Shown here one piece after another: positions 1 through 11,032 of a stretch of DNA of 64,000 nucleotides (its first letter is position 1; each line of letters starts with the position of its first letter). This DNA is from Musa acuminata AAA Group (lineage: Eukaryota; Streptophyta; Magnoliopsida; Zingiberales; Musaceae), in NCBI RefSeq assembly GCF_036884655.1, contig NC_088327.1, positions 9,147,001 through 9,211,000 of the forward strand. Direction: 5' to 3'. Position numbers and translations under genes: made by a program. The notes under the pieces are model-generated. The model worked only from the letters and a program-made list of their open reading frames with translations. It did not search any database and was not told the DNA's origin.

Positions 1-654
1 CCTTTGCAGACAGTAGAAGTATATATATGTGAGATCATTAGCGTTGTGAATCTGCAAGGAAGACTATACATGAATTGTCGAATATGCACAAGATTCTGAG
101 AAAACCAGTACTCTTTTCGTTCTTGTGCTTCACTTTCCGTCACGGTCTCAGCATAACTTACCTTCACGAACCCAACTGTGGCCATCGACAACTCAAGAAC
201 AACAACACAGAGGAAAACTAGTAAATATCAACTGGATAAAATACCTTGTTTGATTTGTATCAAACTATTACACAAGCCGTGGGTATTCATAAGCTGCAAC
301 CACGAGCCACATCATGCTCGAGACCACGAAAGCGTCCATCCATGCCGCGTGCGGAGAATTGGGAAACATCACCGGCAGCAACATGGCGACCATCCCAACC
401 ATCCACAGCATGTACGTCCCGAAGAGGCACGAGACGACCTCCGACGATGCCGCCTTGCCGGCGTCGATGATGCTGAATGAGGACGACGCCATGATCAGGA
501 AACCGAGCCAGCCGAGAAGCCTGCGGCCTCCGTCGGGGTAGAGACGTGGCCGTAGATGAACACCGAATGGCACAGCTTCGTCCATCAACCCCTCCCTGAG
601 CCCGCTACACCACAGAGGAGGAAGTCTTGGAGATAGAGACGATGATCCAGGCAT
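1..654 (-). CDS. Predicted small membrane protein, 5' part, runs off the left edge
   Basis: Exon 1 is read from the ATG at 654 (an alternative ATG is at 585) down to 274. It encodes a soluble start followed by hydrophobic segments (LLGWLGFLIMASSSFSI, then MLWMVGMVAMLLPVMF and a third stretch ending AAYEYPRL), so about three membrane spans. The frame stops just past 271, but splicing CTT|GTGTAA at 273 to TTCTTGAG|TTG at 191 gives an 80-nt intron and an in-frame 30-nt exon (191-162). That exon ends in a very good donor, AAG|GTAAGT. An acceptor at 52 (CTTCCTTGCAG) leads into more open frame to base 1. A TATA-like TATATA lies at 692-699 on the same strand, which argues against the more upstream ATG at 729. 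I do not recognise the family. The exon model is inferred; the membrane character is seen directly. Confidence 0.5.
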
Positions 655-691
655 GCAGATTTGTGCGACGTATACACGGATCCGACAAGGG

Positions 692-699
692 TATATATG
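692..699 (-). promoter_or_regulatory. TATA-like box of the membrane-protein gene
   Basis: CCATATATACC on the minus strand lies about 40 bases upstream of the ATG at 654 and about 110 upstream of the one at 585. Its position favours one of these two starts. The motif is simple and could occur by chance in this AT-rich DNA. Confidence 0.3.
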
Positions 700-729
700 G
701 CAGCACGGCACCGAACGGGAAACTTGCAT

Positions 730-866
730 GAAGCTTCCTTTCCGACAAAGGAAACCACTTATTCTAAGGTCTCTGTCAACGATATATACAACCTTATTAA
801 TTCATCCAACGTTCTTGCGGCGTCACCGTAAATTACCAAGAAAGAGAGCCGAAAGCTTGTTCACAT

Positions 867-921
<55 letters not shown>

Positions 922-2045
922 GTCTCGCCAGATTATTTAAGATATTAAAAATTAATTTTCAAAACGTATAGGGAGATTGATTTTGTATTTATTTTCAGTG
1001 TTACATCGGATATTATTCATTCTTTTAGTTATTTACAAGAACAAACCTAACTTTTTTTTTTTTTTTCTGTTCTTTGTAATCCACAGTATAATCTATATAT
1101 AAGAGTAGGCATAATATTATTATTTGCATATTTATTTATATGTTGTGACCCAAAAGAAGGCAAAGGTGATGGTAATAGGTTTGCATCAAGCATGATTTGT
1201 GCTTGACTTGGTCCAACCGAACCTTCCTAGTCCTCGGATTCAGATTGTTTTATTGCGGCATGGACTTCGACTCATCCTGTTTTCACCACTAATCCAATCG
1301 CATCATTGAGTTTAGTTGATCGCTTTCTATAATAACTCGATTCGAGTTAGAATCGATAAAATTTTAGCATCCATTATAAGCTCAATTAACCTTTTGTATT
1401 TGTCTTTTGGGATATAAAGTGTGTTCGAGAACATATTTAAAATATATATTAAGAGACCGATACATATTTTAGATTTGATAATGTTTATTTCGAATAGGAA
1501 TTGATATTTGATAAATCTTTATCAAATGATACCATATTGCAAATGCTCAAATACTAATATTCCCTTAGCATAACATCAACATTTCAATTTTTGTGAAATG
1601 ATAATGAAACTTCTTAAAAATTTTAAAGTATCTTATGACATCCTATAATCATAAAATTGTCATTGTATAATCAAAACTCTAATCCTCATTTCCTCTCAAA
1701 ACTCTTTCTCTAACGAGTCTAATCTCAATAATAAAACCAACTTTATTATCCAAAGAGCAATGTATTTTTGATATAATAACATTATTTAGTAAAAAGCAAA
1801 CATAATTTATATCTTCTATAAAGTTATATTTTATTTTATTTTATTTTTCAAATTATTTTACATTCATTTATATTATTATTTTTAGTTATTTTATATATGA
1901 GCCATACACATATTTATTTTTATTTAAAATAAAAAATATTTATTTTTAAATAATTATTAAAAAGGTTAGAATAATACATTTGTTACATAACATCTAATAA
2001 ACTTTTAAAATATAATTTTATCAAATAACACTTACATCAATACAT
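730..2045. other. AT-rich intergenic DNA with a compound microsatellite
   Basis: A (CA)n run followed by (TA)n covers about 867-918. The rest is AT-rich with long A/T runs and no coding signature on either strand. It ends at the left LTR of the retrotransposon. Confidence 0.6.
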
Positions 2046-3235
2046 ATTTAGGAACGAGTCGACACTAATAGCGGGGTGAATTAGTGTAGCGAATAAAAAC
2101 ATCGGTTTTGTAAAATCTTCGTTCGTCGAAAACTGATCTCGGAAAGTGTTTAACTTTAAAGAATTTACAAGAATGTAATGAGCAAATAAAGTAAGTAAAT
2201 CAGTTTGCAATATAAGAATTAAAAGCAGAACAAGAATGCAAACCGATTTATAGTGGTTCGGTCGTCGTGGCTTACATCCACTCTACTGATTCCTCTTCCG
2301 TCAAGGCCATCGACATTCACTAACGATCTTCTTTCAACGGGTGTAGATCAACTATCCTTTTACAATTCTCTTCTCCTTTTCACAAGTTTAGGAGACAACC
2401 TTTATACCCCCTTCACTTATCTCTAAAACTCTAACACTTAGAGCTTTTAGAGGAGTTCGCACAAGATTACAACAGCGTTTTCTTTCTTTTTCACTTTCTA
2501 TTTTTGTGTGAGTTAACCAGGGATGAGAGGGGTATTTATAGGCATCAAATTGATTCAAACTTAGAGCCTAAAAATGTCTCATCCTAGGCTTCTTGGGTAT
2601 AGGCGGTACTATCGCTTGTAACACTGACACTAGGCGGTACCACCGCCTAGACTAGCGGTACCACTGTTTGATAGTCTCTCGGAGACTGTGTTTGGGCGGT
2701 ACCATCGCCTAACATAATCTCGGAGACTATGCTACAACGGTGCCACACGTTGGGTCACTGTTTGGGTCTTTTCACTTGGGCCCAATTGACCCCTAATTGA
2801 GTTGGTCTAATTACATTCTAAACTGACTCAATTAAACTCTAAACTATCTAGACATAATCAATTACAAGCGAATCCTTTGTTGTCCGGCATGTCATTGGTT
2901 CTTCCGACGCTTCGTCAGATCTTTCGACGCATCGTCATCTCCTTCGGCGTATTGCCCAATCAGCATGTTGTTTTCTCGCAACATCTGATCTCCTTGGCGC
3001 AATGTCCAATCTTCTTAGCCCGATGCCCGAATTCATGGACCGAAGCCTTATGCCGACTCGTTGACCAATCCTCCGACTCGACGTCCAATCTTCTGACATG
3101 TTTGCTCTAACCCAACGTCTGATTCCTCCTGCTTTTATTGATTTGCCTTTCTGATTGAAGCTAGTCCTCGTCACTCAAATGCACATTAGATAAACACTAT
3201 CAATTGGTTTCATCATCAAAATCTGAGATTCAATA
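2046..3235 (-). repeat. 3' LTR of the pol-less retrotransposon
   Basis: Matches 6249-7496 along its length with many substitutions and several deletions, for example near 2785. The terminal dinucleotides have decayed: the TG of the other copy appears here as TA. A minus-strand TATAAATA sits at 2533-2540. Small ORFs inside this repeat have near-copies in the other LTR and are not genes. Confidence 0.8.
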
Positions 3236-3237
3236 AT

Positions 3238-5280
3238 CTCCCCCTTTTTTATGATGACAACCAATTGATGACGGAGTTTAAATAAACTCCTAGAATTTAA
3301 ACAAACTCCCTCTATCAATATGTCATATTGATAGAAACTTTGAAATCATAGTATTTCGACATTGCATGCAACATGAGTATTGAAATAACCAATTGAAATA
3401 ATCAATTTATCACATCATTGCATGCATCGTAAAATCATGTATATTCAAAATATTCAATACATCATTCGATGCATGATCATCAACATAACTTCTCCCCCTT
3501 TATCATCAATAAAAAGGAGAAGCATAACTTGTAAGTGTTTAGACATAATTTTAAATTATTGCATTATAAATATAATATTAATTTTTATCATCATGCAAGC
3601 AAGTAATTTTCTTTCTTCTCTTTTGAGAAGTGCAATTTTTGCTTCCTCGGCAAAGTGCAAGCTAGCAAAATTGTATATCATTTTACATATAAGCTAGCAA
3701 AAATTTTAAGTTTTGCAAGTTTGTAAATTATCCTAAATGTGCAAGTTAACATGTTTTGCTTTTTTAGATATGCAAGATAGCACTTCTTAGCGATGTTCAA
3801 GATAGCAAGTACTACATCATGCAAGCTAGTGAATTTATATCATTTTAAAGTATGCAAGCTAGTAATTTTACACGTATGAAAGTTAGCAAAATTTTACATC
3901 TTTTGAGATGTGCAAGATAGACTATTTTTTCATCTTCTTGAAATGTGTAACGTAGCAACATTGGTTCTCTTGAGAATTGCAATATAGCACTTCTTGCTTC
4001 TCTTTTGAGATGAGCAATCATTTCTCCCCCTTTATCATCGGCAAAAAGAGGAGAATAACAATACAATAATGCAATTCATTTCCCTTTACTATAATATTCA
4101 AATCATAACAAGGATAAATAACAATGATGAAAAATCAAGTCATGAATGTTAAAAAAAAAATTTATCATGAATATTTCATCATTGTATACATCATTATCAT
4201 AAGTTGAAGTATTGCATGCATCCTCATTCATAATTACATCAATATTCCAAGTATTATTTCAATCTTAAAAAATGATAGATCAAGTCTAAAATTTGAGAAA
4301 TCAATATCATGATCTGAAAAATGTATAAGAAGAATTTATGCATTTAGGAGCTTTAACATGTCTAAGTTTATCATTCAAGCTAGCAAATTTGGTTCTCTAA
4401 AGATGCTAGCTATTTCTTTTCCCATTTTATCATTGTAAACAAGAAAGAAGAAGAGAAGAACATAATGGTGTAAATGTTCAAGTCATCACAAAAATACAAA
4501 GGTATCATATGAAAATCATGATATGAAAAATATTAATATCAAATCATGAATGCCATAAGACATGATTTATTTCAACAAATCTCTCCCTTTTTTTTATAAA
4601 TGACAAAAAGAAACATAGGAGATCAAATGATATAATATCTTGATTCATGTATAAGAAATATCAAGTTATAAATCTCAAAAAATCAAAATAAAGCTCATTC
4701 AAATTCAAATTGTCAAATCATCAAAATTACTTTCAAGAGATTCAAAATAATATAAACAACTTTATCAATCTCTTAGTGAAAAAAATCGATAAGATAGAGA
4801 AAAAGAAAATTTCAAGAAAAATATTTTTTTCTTTTTAGTTGTTTCGATTCATGTGATTAATTTAATAGAAGCATGCCTTTTTCATTTATGCCAAATAAAA
4901 ATATGCATCAACGTTTAAAAGCAGAAAAAAAATTTCATTACGACAAAGATCGATAATCCATAAATCATAAAAATCATCATGCATAATTTCAAAATATAAA
5001 ACCATTAAACATGATTTCAAATCATCATTATGTATCATTAAATCATCAAGTACGATTTCATTAATTATAAAATATTTTTATATAAAATCAAAAAATAATA
5101 TGAAAATCGTTAAGATACACATTAATGCTTCTTAAAAACATACATCGATTTATCTTAAGCATTAGATTTAAGTCTAATATTTTATTCCTTTATCATAAAG
5201 CATATAATTTTTATGATCATTTTCTAAACTAATTTAAGAACAACCCGTGAAATGCATCATGTAATTTTGAAATAAAGCAA
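3238..5280 (-). other. Non-coding 3' interior of the element with repeated polypurine tracts
   Basis: Read on the minus strand, AAAAAAGGGGGAG (3238-3252) abuts the 3' LTR as the polypurine tract. Similar CTCCCCCTTTATCATC blocks lie near 3491-3519 and 4023-4052, and weaker ones near 4418-4462 and 4579-4610. Between about 3590 and 4010 a degenerate array of TGCAAG(C/A)TAGCA units recurs. No pol-like reading frame is visible. Confidence 0.6.
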
Positions 5281-6190
5281 AGGGGTTTTGATTATCTCAT
5301 CGTCGATAGTCGTTAAGGCGTAGTTTGTCACATCACCTTTGTTGGTTTGTTCTTCATCTTCGGATGAACTCGTTTCGTCCTAAGTCACTTTGAGTGCTCT
5401 CTTCTTCTTTGTCAACTTCTTTTTAAGATCATTTTTATTCTTTAATTCTTGTTTAATAAATTTTTTAAGTTTCATAGTGAGGAGTTCAAGTTCCATCACT
5501 TGAGCTTTTGCTCGAGTGGTTTTCAATTGTTCTAAGTCTCAAATCCTTTCTGTTCTTTGGAAGGTTGTTCTTAAGCTCTTCATGAGTGTTGCAAGTCATC
5601 TCATAGGTCATTAGTGACCTGATAAGTTTTTTGAGGGGAAAGTTGTTTAAGTCCTTGGCCTCTTGAATGATCGTTAGAGTCCCAACTTTTTGGAAGGGAT
5701 CTCAAGATTTTATTAACAAGTTCAAAATTCAAAAAATATTTATCAAAAGCTTTTAAGCCATTGACGACATCCGTAAAACGGGTGTACATGTCAACAATAT
5801 TTTCACATGGCTTCATTCGAAATAGTTCAAAATCATACATCAAAAGATTTATCTTATAATCTTTTACTCTACTAGTACCTTCGTGTGTGATTTCAAGTAT
5901 ATGTCAAATATCGAAAACCGTTTCACAAGTAGAAACACGATTAAACTCATTTTTGCTCAAGGCACAAAATAGAACATTTATAGCTTAGCATTCAAATAAA
6001 ATGTTTTCTTCTCTAAATCATTCTATTAGTTCCTTGGAGTATAAGACTTTCGAAAACTGTTTTCAATAATATTCCATAAATTTAAATCCATAGAAAGCAA
6101 GAAAACTCTCATTCGAGTTTTTCAATAAGTGTAGTCCGTCTCATTGAACATGGGAGGACGAACAATGGAAAAGTCCTCTTGAAAGCCGAA
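5280..6190 (-). pseudogene. Copia gag remnant (UBN2-type), frameshifted
   Basis: The longest open piece (5843-5601) has the Copia gag signature: FELFRMKPCENIVDMYTRF, then VNGLKAFDK and KILRSLPKSWD. Upstream in other frames are the usual N-terminal words RPPMFNETDY (near 6150) and FLLSMDLNLWNIIEN. Downstream is an acidic ETSSSEDEEQ stretch near 5370, where Copia gags run toward the zinc knuckle. In-frame stops and shifts separate these parts, so no intact Gag can be made. The protein would package element RNA in cytoplasmic particles. Confidence 0.75.
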
Positions 6191-6233
6191 AAGAGTTATT
6201 TCTCTTGGTGTTAAATCAAATGAGAAAAATCAT

Positions 6234-6246
6234 GACTCTAATACCA
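6234..6246 (-). other. Primer-binding site (initiator tRNA-Met type)
   Basis: TGGTATTAGAGTC on the minus strand, two bases inside the 5' LTR. It differs from the usual Copia TGGTATCAGAGC by a C-to-T change and at its last bases. It fixes the element's orientation as minus. Confidence 0.75.
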
Positions 6247-6248
6247 AC

Positions 6249-7496
6249 TGTTAGGAACAAGTCGGCACTAAGAGTGGTGGGTGGGTGAATTAGTGCAGCG
6301 GATAAAAACATCGATTTTGTAAAATCTTTGTTCATCGAAAATCGATCTCGAAAAGTGTTTAACTTTAAAGCGTTTGCAAGAATATAATGAGCAAATAAAG
6401 AGAGTAAATCAGTGTGCAATATGAGAATTAAAAGTAGAACAAGAATGCAAATCGATTTATAGTGGTTCGGTCATCATGACCTACATCCACTCCATCGATT
6501 CCTCTTCCGTCGAAGCTACCGGCATCCACTGACAATCTTCTTTCAATAGGCGAAGATCAAGTACCCTTTTACAATCCTCTTCTCCTTTTCACAAGTTTAG
6601 GAGACAACCTTTACACCTCCTTCAATCCACTATAAAACTATACTAACACTTAGAGCTTTTAGAGGAGTTCACACACAAGTTACAACATCATTTCTTTCTT
6701 TTTCACTCTCTATTCTTGTGTGAGTTAACCAGGGATGAGAGGGGTATTTATAGGCCTCAAGTTGATTCAAACTTGGAGCCTAAAAATATCTCATCCTGGG
6801 TTTCCCGAGTATGGGTGGTACCACCGCCTACAGCACTGACACTGGGTGGTACCATCGCTTGGACTAGCGGTACCATCGCCTGACAATCTCTCGGAGATTG
6901 TTTTTGGGCGATAGCACCACCTGACACAATCTCGGAGACTGTGCCACAACGGTGCCACATGTTGGGTCACTGTTTGGACCTTTTCACTTGGCCCAACACA
7001 GCCCAAACTTGGGCCCAATTGGCCCCTAATTGAGTTGGTCTAATTACATTCTAAACGGACTCAATTAAACTCTAAACTAACTTGATTTAGTCATAATCGA
7101 TTACAAGCGAATACTTTGTTGTCCGGCTTATCATTGGTTCTTCCAACGCTTCGTCCGATCTTTCGATGCATCGTCCTCTCTTTCGATGCATCGTCATTTC
7201 CTTCGACGTATTGCCCAATTAGCATGTTGTCTTCTCACAACTTATGATCTTCTTGGCGCAATGTCCGATCTTCTTAGCCTGATGCCCGAATTCACAGACC
7301 GAAACCTTCTGCTGACACGTCGACCGATCCTCCGGCTCGACGTCCAATCTTCTGACATGTTTGCTTCGGCCCAACGTCCGATTCCTTCTACTTTAATCGA
7401 TTTGTCTATTCTGATCGAAGCTAGTCCTGCATCAGTCAAACACACATTAGATAAATACTATCAATTGATTTCATCATCAAAATCCGAGATTCAACA
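6249..7496 (-). repeat. 5' LTR of the pol-less retrotransposon
   Basis: Begins and ends with TG...CA when read on the minus strand (TGTTGAATCTCGG at 7496, CCTAACA at 6249). A minus-strand TATAAATA lies at 6745-6752. Just upstream of it are several GGCGGTACC-type inverted repeats. It is longer than the other LTR because that copy has lost short segments. Confidence 0.8.
6745..6752 (-). promoter_or_regulatory. LTR TATA box
   Basis: CCTATAAATACCCC on the minus strand, conserved in both LTRs (also 2533-2540). It is placed as expected for the element's own promoter in U3. Probably inactive given the element's decay. Confidence 0.55.
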
Positions 7497-8314
7497 CATT
7501 CCACAATTACACAATTACTCAAATATTTTTGTTCAAATACATATAAAAAATATAAATATATTCTCAAATACACTCGTATATACTTTACAAATTATATATT
7601 ATTTAAAATATAATTATAACTATATATATGTGTGTGTGCGTGTGTGTGCGCGCCTGTGACAAAGATAGGATTCGAATGTAACTAAGTTAGTTGATAAGTT
7701 GTTTAAATATTATGAGAAAAAAAAAAACTATGTTAGGCCCAAGCAATACATGTTATACTTGTCCTCTCATATGAGATTTAAATATTCTTTATGATTTTAT
7801 TTGATATAATAATGCGAGAGACGATGGTGGCAAATTGCAGATCGGATCAGGCAAGATTTGGGTTTAATATGGGTTGGGCTACAAATTAGTGGAACCCTAC
7901 CCGAATCAGAGTCGGGTTTAGATTTCTCCATTCTAGTTGAACTCAAATCCGACAACCCGATCGAACCAGTCGAGCCGTTGCGGTAAATAATGGAAACCAC
8001 GTGCATCAACGGTGGTGACGCATTCAAGATGGAATGATCATCATGATTCGCGATGCTCAAAGCACAGACTCACCTGGCGTGGGCCCTGTACCCGGTTCAC
8101 CCAGCAGGAAAGGAAGGCCGATTGCCGACCTCGAAGAGGGAAAGGCGTGCGGACTTCCGGGCCGCATCGGATGCGCGCCGCCGTCTGTGCCCAAATCGTC
8201 CCCCGGCTCGTCCTCTTCCGCCCCTCTCCTCCTCGTCTTCGCTTCCCACTTCGCCAACATCGTCCTCCGCGGTTTCCGATCGTTTCTCCTTTTCCTCCTC
8301 GTTTTTGTTCCACC
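7497..8314. other. Intergenic DNA and promoter region of the OXLD gene
   Basis: AT-rich up to about 7800, with a TATATATGTGTGTGTGCG microsatellite at 7620-7655, then progressively GC-richer toward the gene. Overlapping ORFs on both strands at 8012-8337 are by-products of the high GC content; none resembles a known protein. Confidence 0.5.
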
Positions 8315-8527
8315 ATGGAATCTGCTAGGGTTGACAACGATGGCGATAAGGCGGAGAAGATGGAAGAGAAACCTAAGCCAGAGGCGGAACCCTCGCCTCC
8401 CGAGAAGCCGCTGCCCGGCGATTGCTGCGGGAGCGGATGCGTCCGATGCGTCTGGGATATCTATTACGAGGAGCTGGAGGCCTACAACCAGATGCTCGCC
8501 TCCCGATCCAAAGGTTCCCAATCCTAG
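8315..8527 (+). CDS. Oxidoreductase-like domain (OXLD) protein, 70 aa
   Basis: The reading frame is open from 8012, but the ATG at 8315 has an ideal context (CCACCATGG) and gives the usual short plant form, so I chose it. Residues 1-27 are charged and low-complexity (EKMEEKPKPEAE). Residues 28-58 carry the conserved core PPEKPLPGDCCGSGC, then CVWDIYYEELEAYN, with cysteines at 37, 38, 42 and 45. This matches the oxidoreductase-like N-terminal domain (Pfam PF09791 family), whose yeast and animal members are mitochondrial and of unclear biochemistry. The four clustered cysteines may bind metal, which is inference. Single exon; the stop is at 8525-8527. Family identity is strong from the motif; the function is not known. 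Confidence 0.8.
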   Translation: MESARVDNDGDKAEKMEEKPKPEAEPSPPEKPLPGDCCGSGCVRCVWDIYYEELEAYNQMLASRSKGSQS

Positions 8528-9759
8528 CACCTCAACCTCTCTATTCCAGTGTCTCGTCTCCATATTTAAGCTTGATTGATCCTGCCTTGTTCATGTTCTG
8601 TTGTCGAGACACCTGTGGAAGTTATTCTTTCCAACAATCTTGATTGATCTGTAATTGATATCGTCGATCGATCGAAGTAGTAGTATGTCGATCCTAATGA
8701 CGTCGGTGGATGTTTCGATTGTGGTAACAATCGAGCGCTTCTTTTTTCCTCTGGAATATCGTAGATGATTGCTATCGATCTCCTACACCATTCTGTCGCA
8801 ACCATGGTTGGGTGATTCTACTTGGCAAAATTGATTCGACCTATCACGAAGAAAAGATTTATCGAGTGTTTCTATTCAATTCAATCCTAACAGACAAAAG
8901 CACAAACACCTATCATGCAAGTCGAGGCGTCAATCCAACTCGACGGCCAACACAGCACCAACCACAGCTGACCAAAGCCAAAGCGTCGACGATCGGCGCC
9001 CTCTCCCCGTCACCCTTGCCGAGCAGCGAGGCGAGGTTAGCGCAGCGTCGCAATCGTTCCTTGTCAGAGAGAACGCGATGTATTTGGTCTCAGCGCTATC
9101 TGACATTTCTGGTCGACCTCCTCGGTGCTGTTGTCGGTTCTGAGAGGGATGTGGTGTCCCTCCTGAAACGGAGGGAGTAAGCTTCAAGTCGAACACCCAT
9201 TTGCATAACGCTCCTTGTTACTGATGCCAACAACATCACACTCCGCTTCTGCTTCTGCGAATTCCTCCGATCAATATCTTGTGTTCCCTTCCCTGTTTGT
9301 TAGTCATCCCCCCTCGCTCATAACTGTCGTAGGCCGCTCGCTCCACGAAATCGTTGCCAAACGTATGCTGGAATGAACCGATCGATCGAGGTGGTAGCGA
9401 ACCACATTTCGATTAGGCCCGCCCTTTTGGCACGATCGAGAACCACCACAAATCACGTCAATGAAATGGACCGGATTGGCTCGCTCGGTATTCGCGGAAC
9501 ATGGTGGGCACACCGGTGAGGTGTTGCTGTCATCGAACGAGTTCAATGTGCCAAACCATCATCTAATGGCATTCGAAATGTCCAAAAACGCCCAGAAATA
9601 TAGCATGATCTATTTCCAACTCAAATTGTCGTAATCAGAATATAATTTCATGACAGAAAAGGAAGAAATTTTACTAACCATTAATTCAAGTAAAATGTGG
9701 TTTAAGGACTCGGAAATGAACCGAGTCAGTCGTACTGAGGCATCAAGAACATATCAGCT
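8528..9759. other. Intergenic, no supported gene
   Basis: Mixed composition. Short ORFs on both strands (for example 8930-9196 and 9304-9546 on minus) show no recognisable domain and no splice continuity. GC-rich patches near 8940-9180 and 9300-9550 could be decayed mobile-element DNA, but I cannot place them. Confidence 0.4.
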
Positions 9760-9934
9760 TCAGCCTTTTGTCTTGTAGCCATGGCCAGGATTAGGCGCAT
9801 CGGCAGATGTGTGAGCGATGTGGTCTCCCGGACTGAAAGGAGCATTTGGATCTTTGATGCCTTCTGTGGTCATAAAATAGGTTGCAATGTGCCACACGAG
9901 TTCCATTGCAACTGTGAACATTGATCTTTTGCAG
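9760..9934 (-). pseudogene. Possible orphan terminal exon, unidentified
   Basis: On the minus strand an acceptor-like TTCACAG (near 9928) is followed by an open stretch encoding ELVWHIATYFMTTEGIKD, then APFSPGDHIAHTSADAPNP and a stop at 9760. The text is not low-complexity and reads like the C-terminus of a real protein. No matching upstream exon is visible before the SAUR gene, about 230 bases away. I do not recognise the family. It may be a gene fragment, the end of a gene with a distant upstream exon, or chance. Confidence 0.25.
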
Positions 9935-10062
9935 TGGGGGAGCAACGTGAAACATTCAACTATGACCATGCTGAATGAAATTGGCTCATGCGAAATTAAA
10001 ATGAGCAAGAAATATTCTTCGACTTGATCACCAAATCATGTCATCGTTAAACCAGTCTTAAT

Positions 10063-10066
10063 GGCT

Positions 10067-10096
<30 letters not shown>
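10063..10096. repeat. (GA)n microsatellite
   Basis: Uninterrupted GA dinucleotides between the SAUR gene and the orphan exon fragment. Long GA/CT runs also occur near 10998-11018, 25894-25922 and 48443-48480. Confidence 0.9.
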
Positions 10097-10097
<1 letters not shown>

Positions 10098-10163
10098 AGG
10101 ATTCTCTTGGAATTAACACTTTCCAAACCCGGCACAAACACCCACCCGGAGTCAGGGACTCGT

Positions 10164-10511
10164 TCAAGCCCTGAAGCAAAGGTGAAAGTGGTGGTGGTAA
10201 TTGACGGTGGCGGCAACCTGGTTGCAGTCGCGGTCGATGATGCTCTGGACGCGGCGGAAGTATTTGACGTGGCAGGGGATGGTGATCGCCCCCTGGTGGT
10301 CGAAGCCGTACTCCTCCTCGGCCTCCTTGAGTAGCCCCACGAAGAGCGGGTGGCTCAGGTACTCCACCGGCACCACGAACCGCTGCGGCTGCTCTCCCTC
10401 CCCGCCCACCCTAATCCCCATCCACCCCTTCCGGATCCCCTCCTCCTCCTCCCCCCTCCGCCTCCCGTGCCCCGCCATGATCTTATGCGGCAAGTGCAGG
10501 TGCATCCCCAC
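10164..10511 (-). CDS. SAUR32-like small auxin-up RNA protein, 115 aa
   Basis: Single-exon gene, typical of SAURs. After a basic N-terminus (HGRRRG) the SAUR domain runs from about residue 28 to 95: KGWMGIRVGGEGEQPQRFVV, PVEYLSHPLFVGLLKEAEEE, YGFDHQGAITIPC, then the FRRVQSIID helix. The histidine-rich tail (NYHHHFHLCFRA) resembles the end of Arabidopsis SAUR32. SAURs are small, unstable proteins. Many promote cell expansion by inhibiting PP2C.D phosphatases at the plasma membrane; whether this divergent member does so is unknown. The ATG at 10511 gives the normal family length. A possible TATA element lies at 10749-10755. Family assignment is firm; the closest-member call is by eye. Confidence 0.9.
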   Translation of the reverse strand: MGMHLHLPHKIMAGHGRRRGEEEEGIRKGWMGIRVGGEGEQPQRFVVPVEYLSHPLFVGLLKEAEEEYGFDHQGAITIPCHVKYFRRVQSIIDRDCNQVAATVNYHHHFHLCFRA

Positions 10512-10748
10512 CCACGTATATCCAGAGAGAGAGAGAGAAAGAGCAACAGAGAGCGAGGAGCAAAGCCGAACCCAAATCCAAACCGGATCGATCCGAACAA
10601 GGGAAGATTAAGAGACGAGGAGTCGCGCACTCAGCCGTATGCTCGCCATTTCGAAGAAGGATAACGCAAACCACAACCACAGAGAAGAAGAGAAAGGGCG
10701 GTGGGTCGTATTAATAGCTCATATGAAACGAGACGAACGCAGTCTCGC

Positions 10749-10755
10749 CTTATAT
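10749..10755 (-). promoter_or_regulatory. Candidate TATA box of the SAUR gene
   Basis: ACGATATAAGGC on the minus strand about 240 bases upstream of the SAUR ATG, implying a leader of roughly 200 bases that contains GA runs. Weak, position-based evidence. Confidence 0.3.
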
Positions 10756-10996
10756 CGTTTTTACGCATCTATCCTTTTTCAACCTTCGAAGTATCGTCTT
10801 TGCCCCCGTATCTTTTAGAGGGGTACTTATAACGGGTCGGATCCTATTAGGATCCGAATGATTTAAATGCTTGGTCTCGAACGATGCAGTTATCGGATTG
10901 ATGACGTGTCGTCCCGCACATGCCAAGGGGATGACAGCGGTCCAGGAGGACTTTGCATCACGTGTGAGAAAGGGGTGAAGCATACCATCTCTTCTG

Positions 10997-11032
<36 letters not shown>

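Larger units (their letters stand above)
2046..7496 (-). mobile_element. Pol-less Copia/Sirevirus-type LTR retrotransposon, old and broken
   Basis: Two diverged direct repeats of about 1.2 kb (2046-3235 and 6249-7496) frame a 3-kb interior. On the minus strand the right copy is followed two bases later by TGGTATTAGAGTC (6246-6234), close to the initiator-tRNA-Met primer site used by Copia elements. A degenerate Copia gag comes next (about 6190-5280). No protease, integrase, reverse transcriptase or RNase H remains. The interior toward the 3' LTR (5280-3240) carries at least four separate polypurine-tract-like blocks, a reported Sirevirus trait. I see no convincing target-site duplication. LTR divergence, indels and gag stops show an old insertion. 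Assignment to Copia is firm from gag and primer site; Sirevirus is an inference. Confidence 0.8.

Noticed and set aside
2877..3174. ORFs inside the left LTR (similar ones at 7186-7659)
   Set aside because: Present in both LTR copies with frame changes; regulatory repeat DNA, not genes.
8012..8314. Extended N-terminus of the OXLD protein
   Set aside because: In-frame but unlike the family. The ATG at 8315 has the better context and gives the usual short form.
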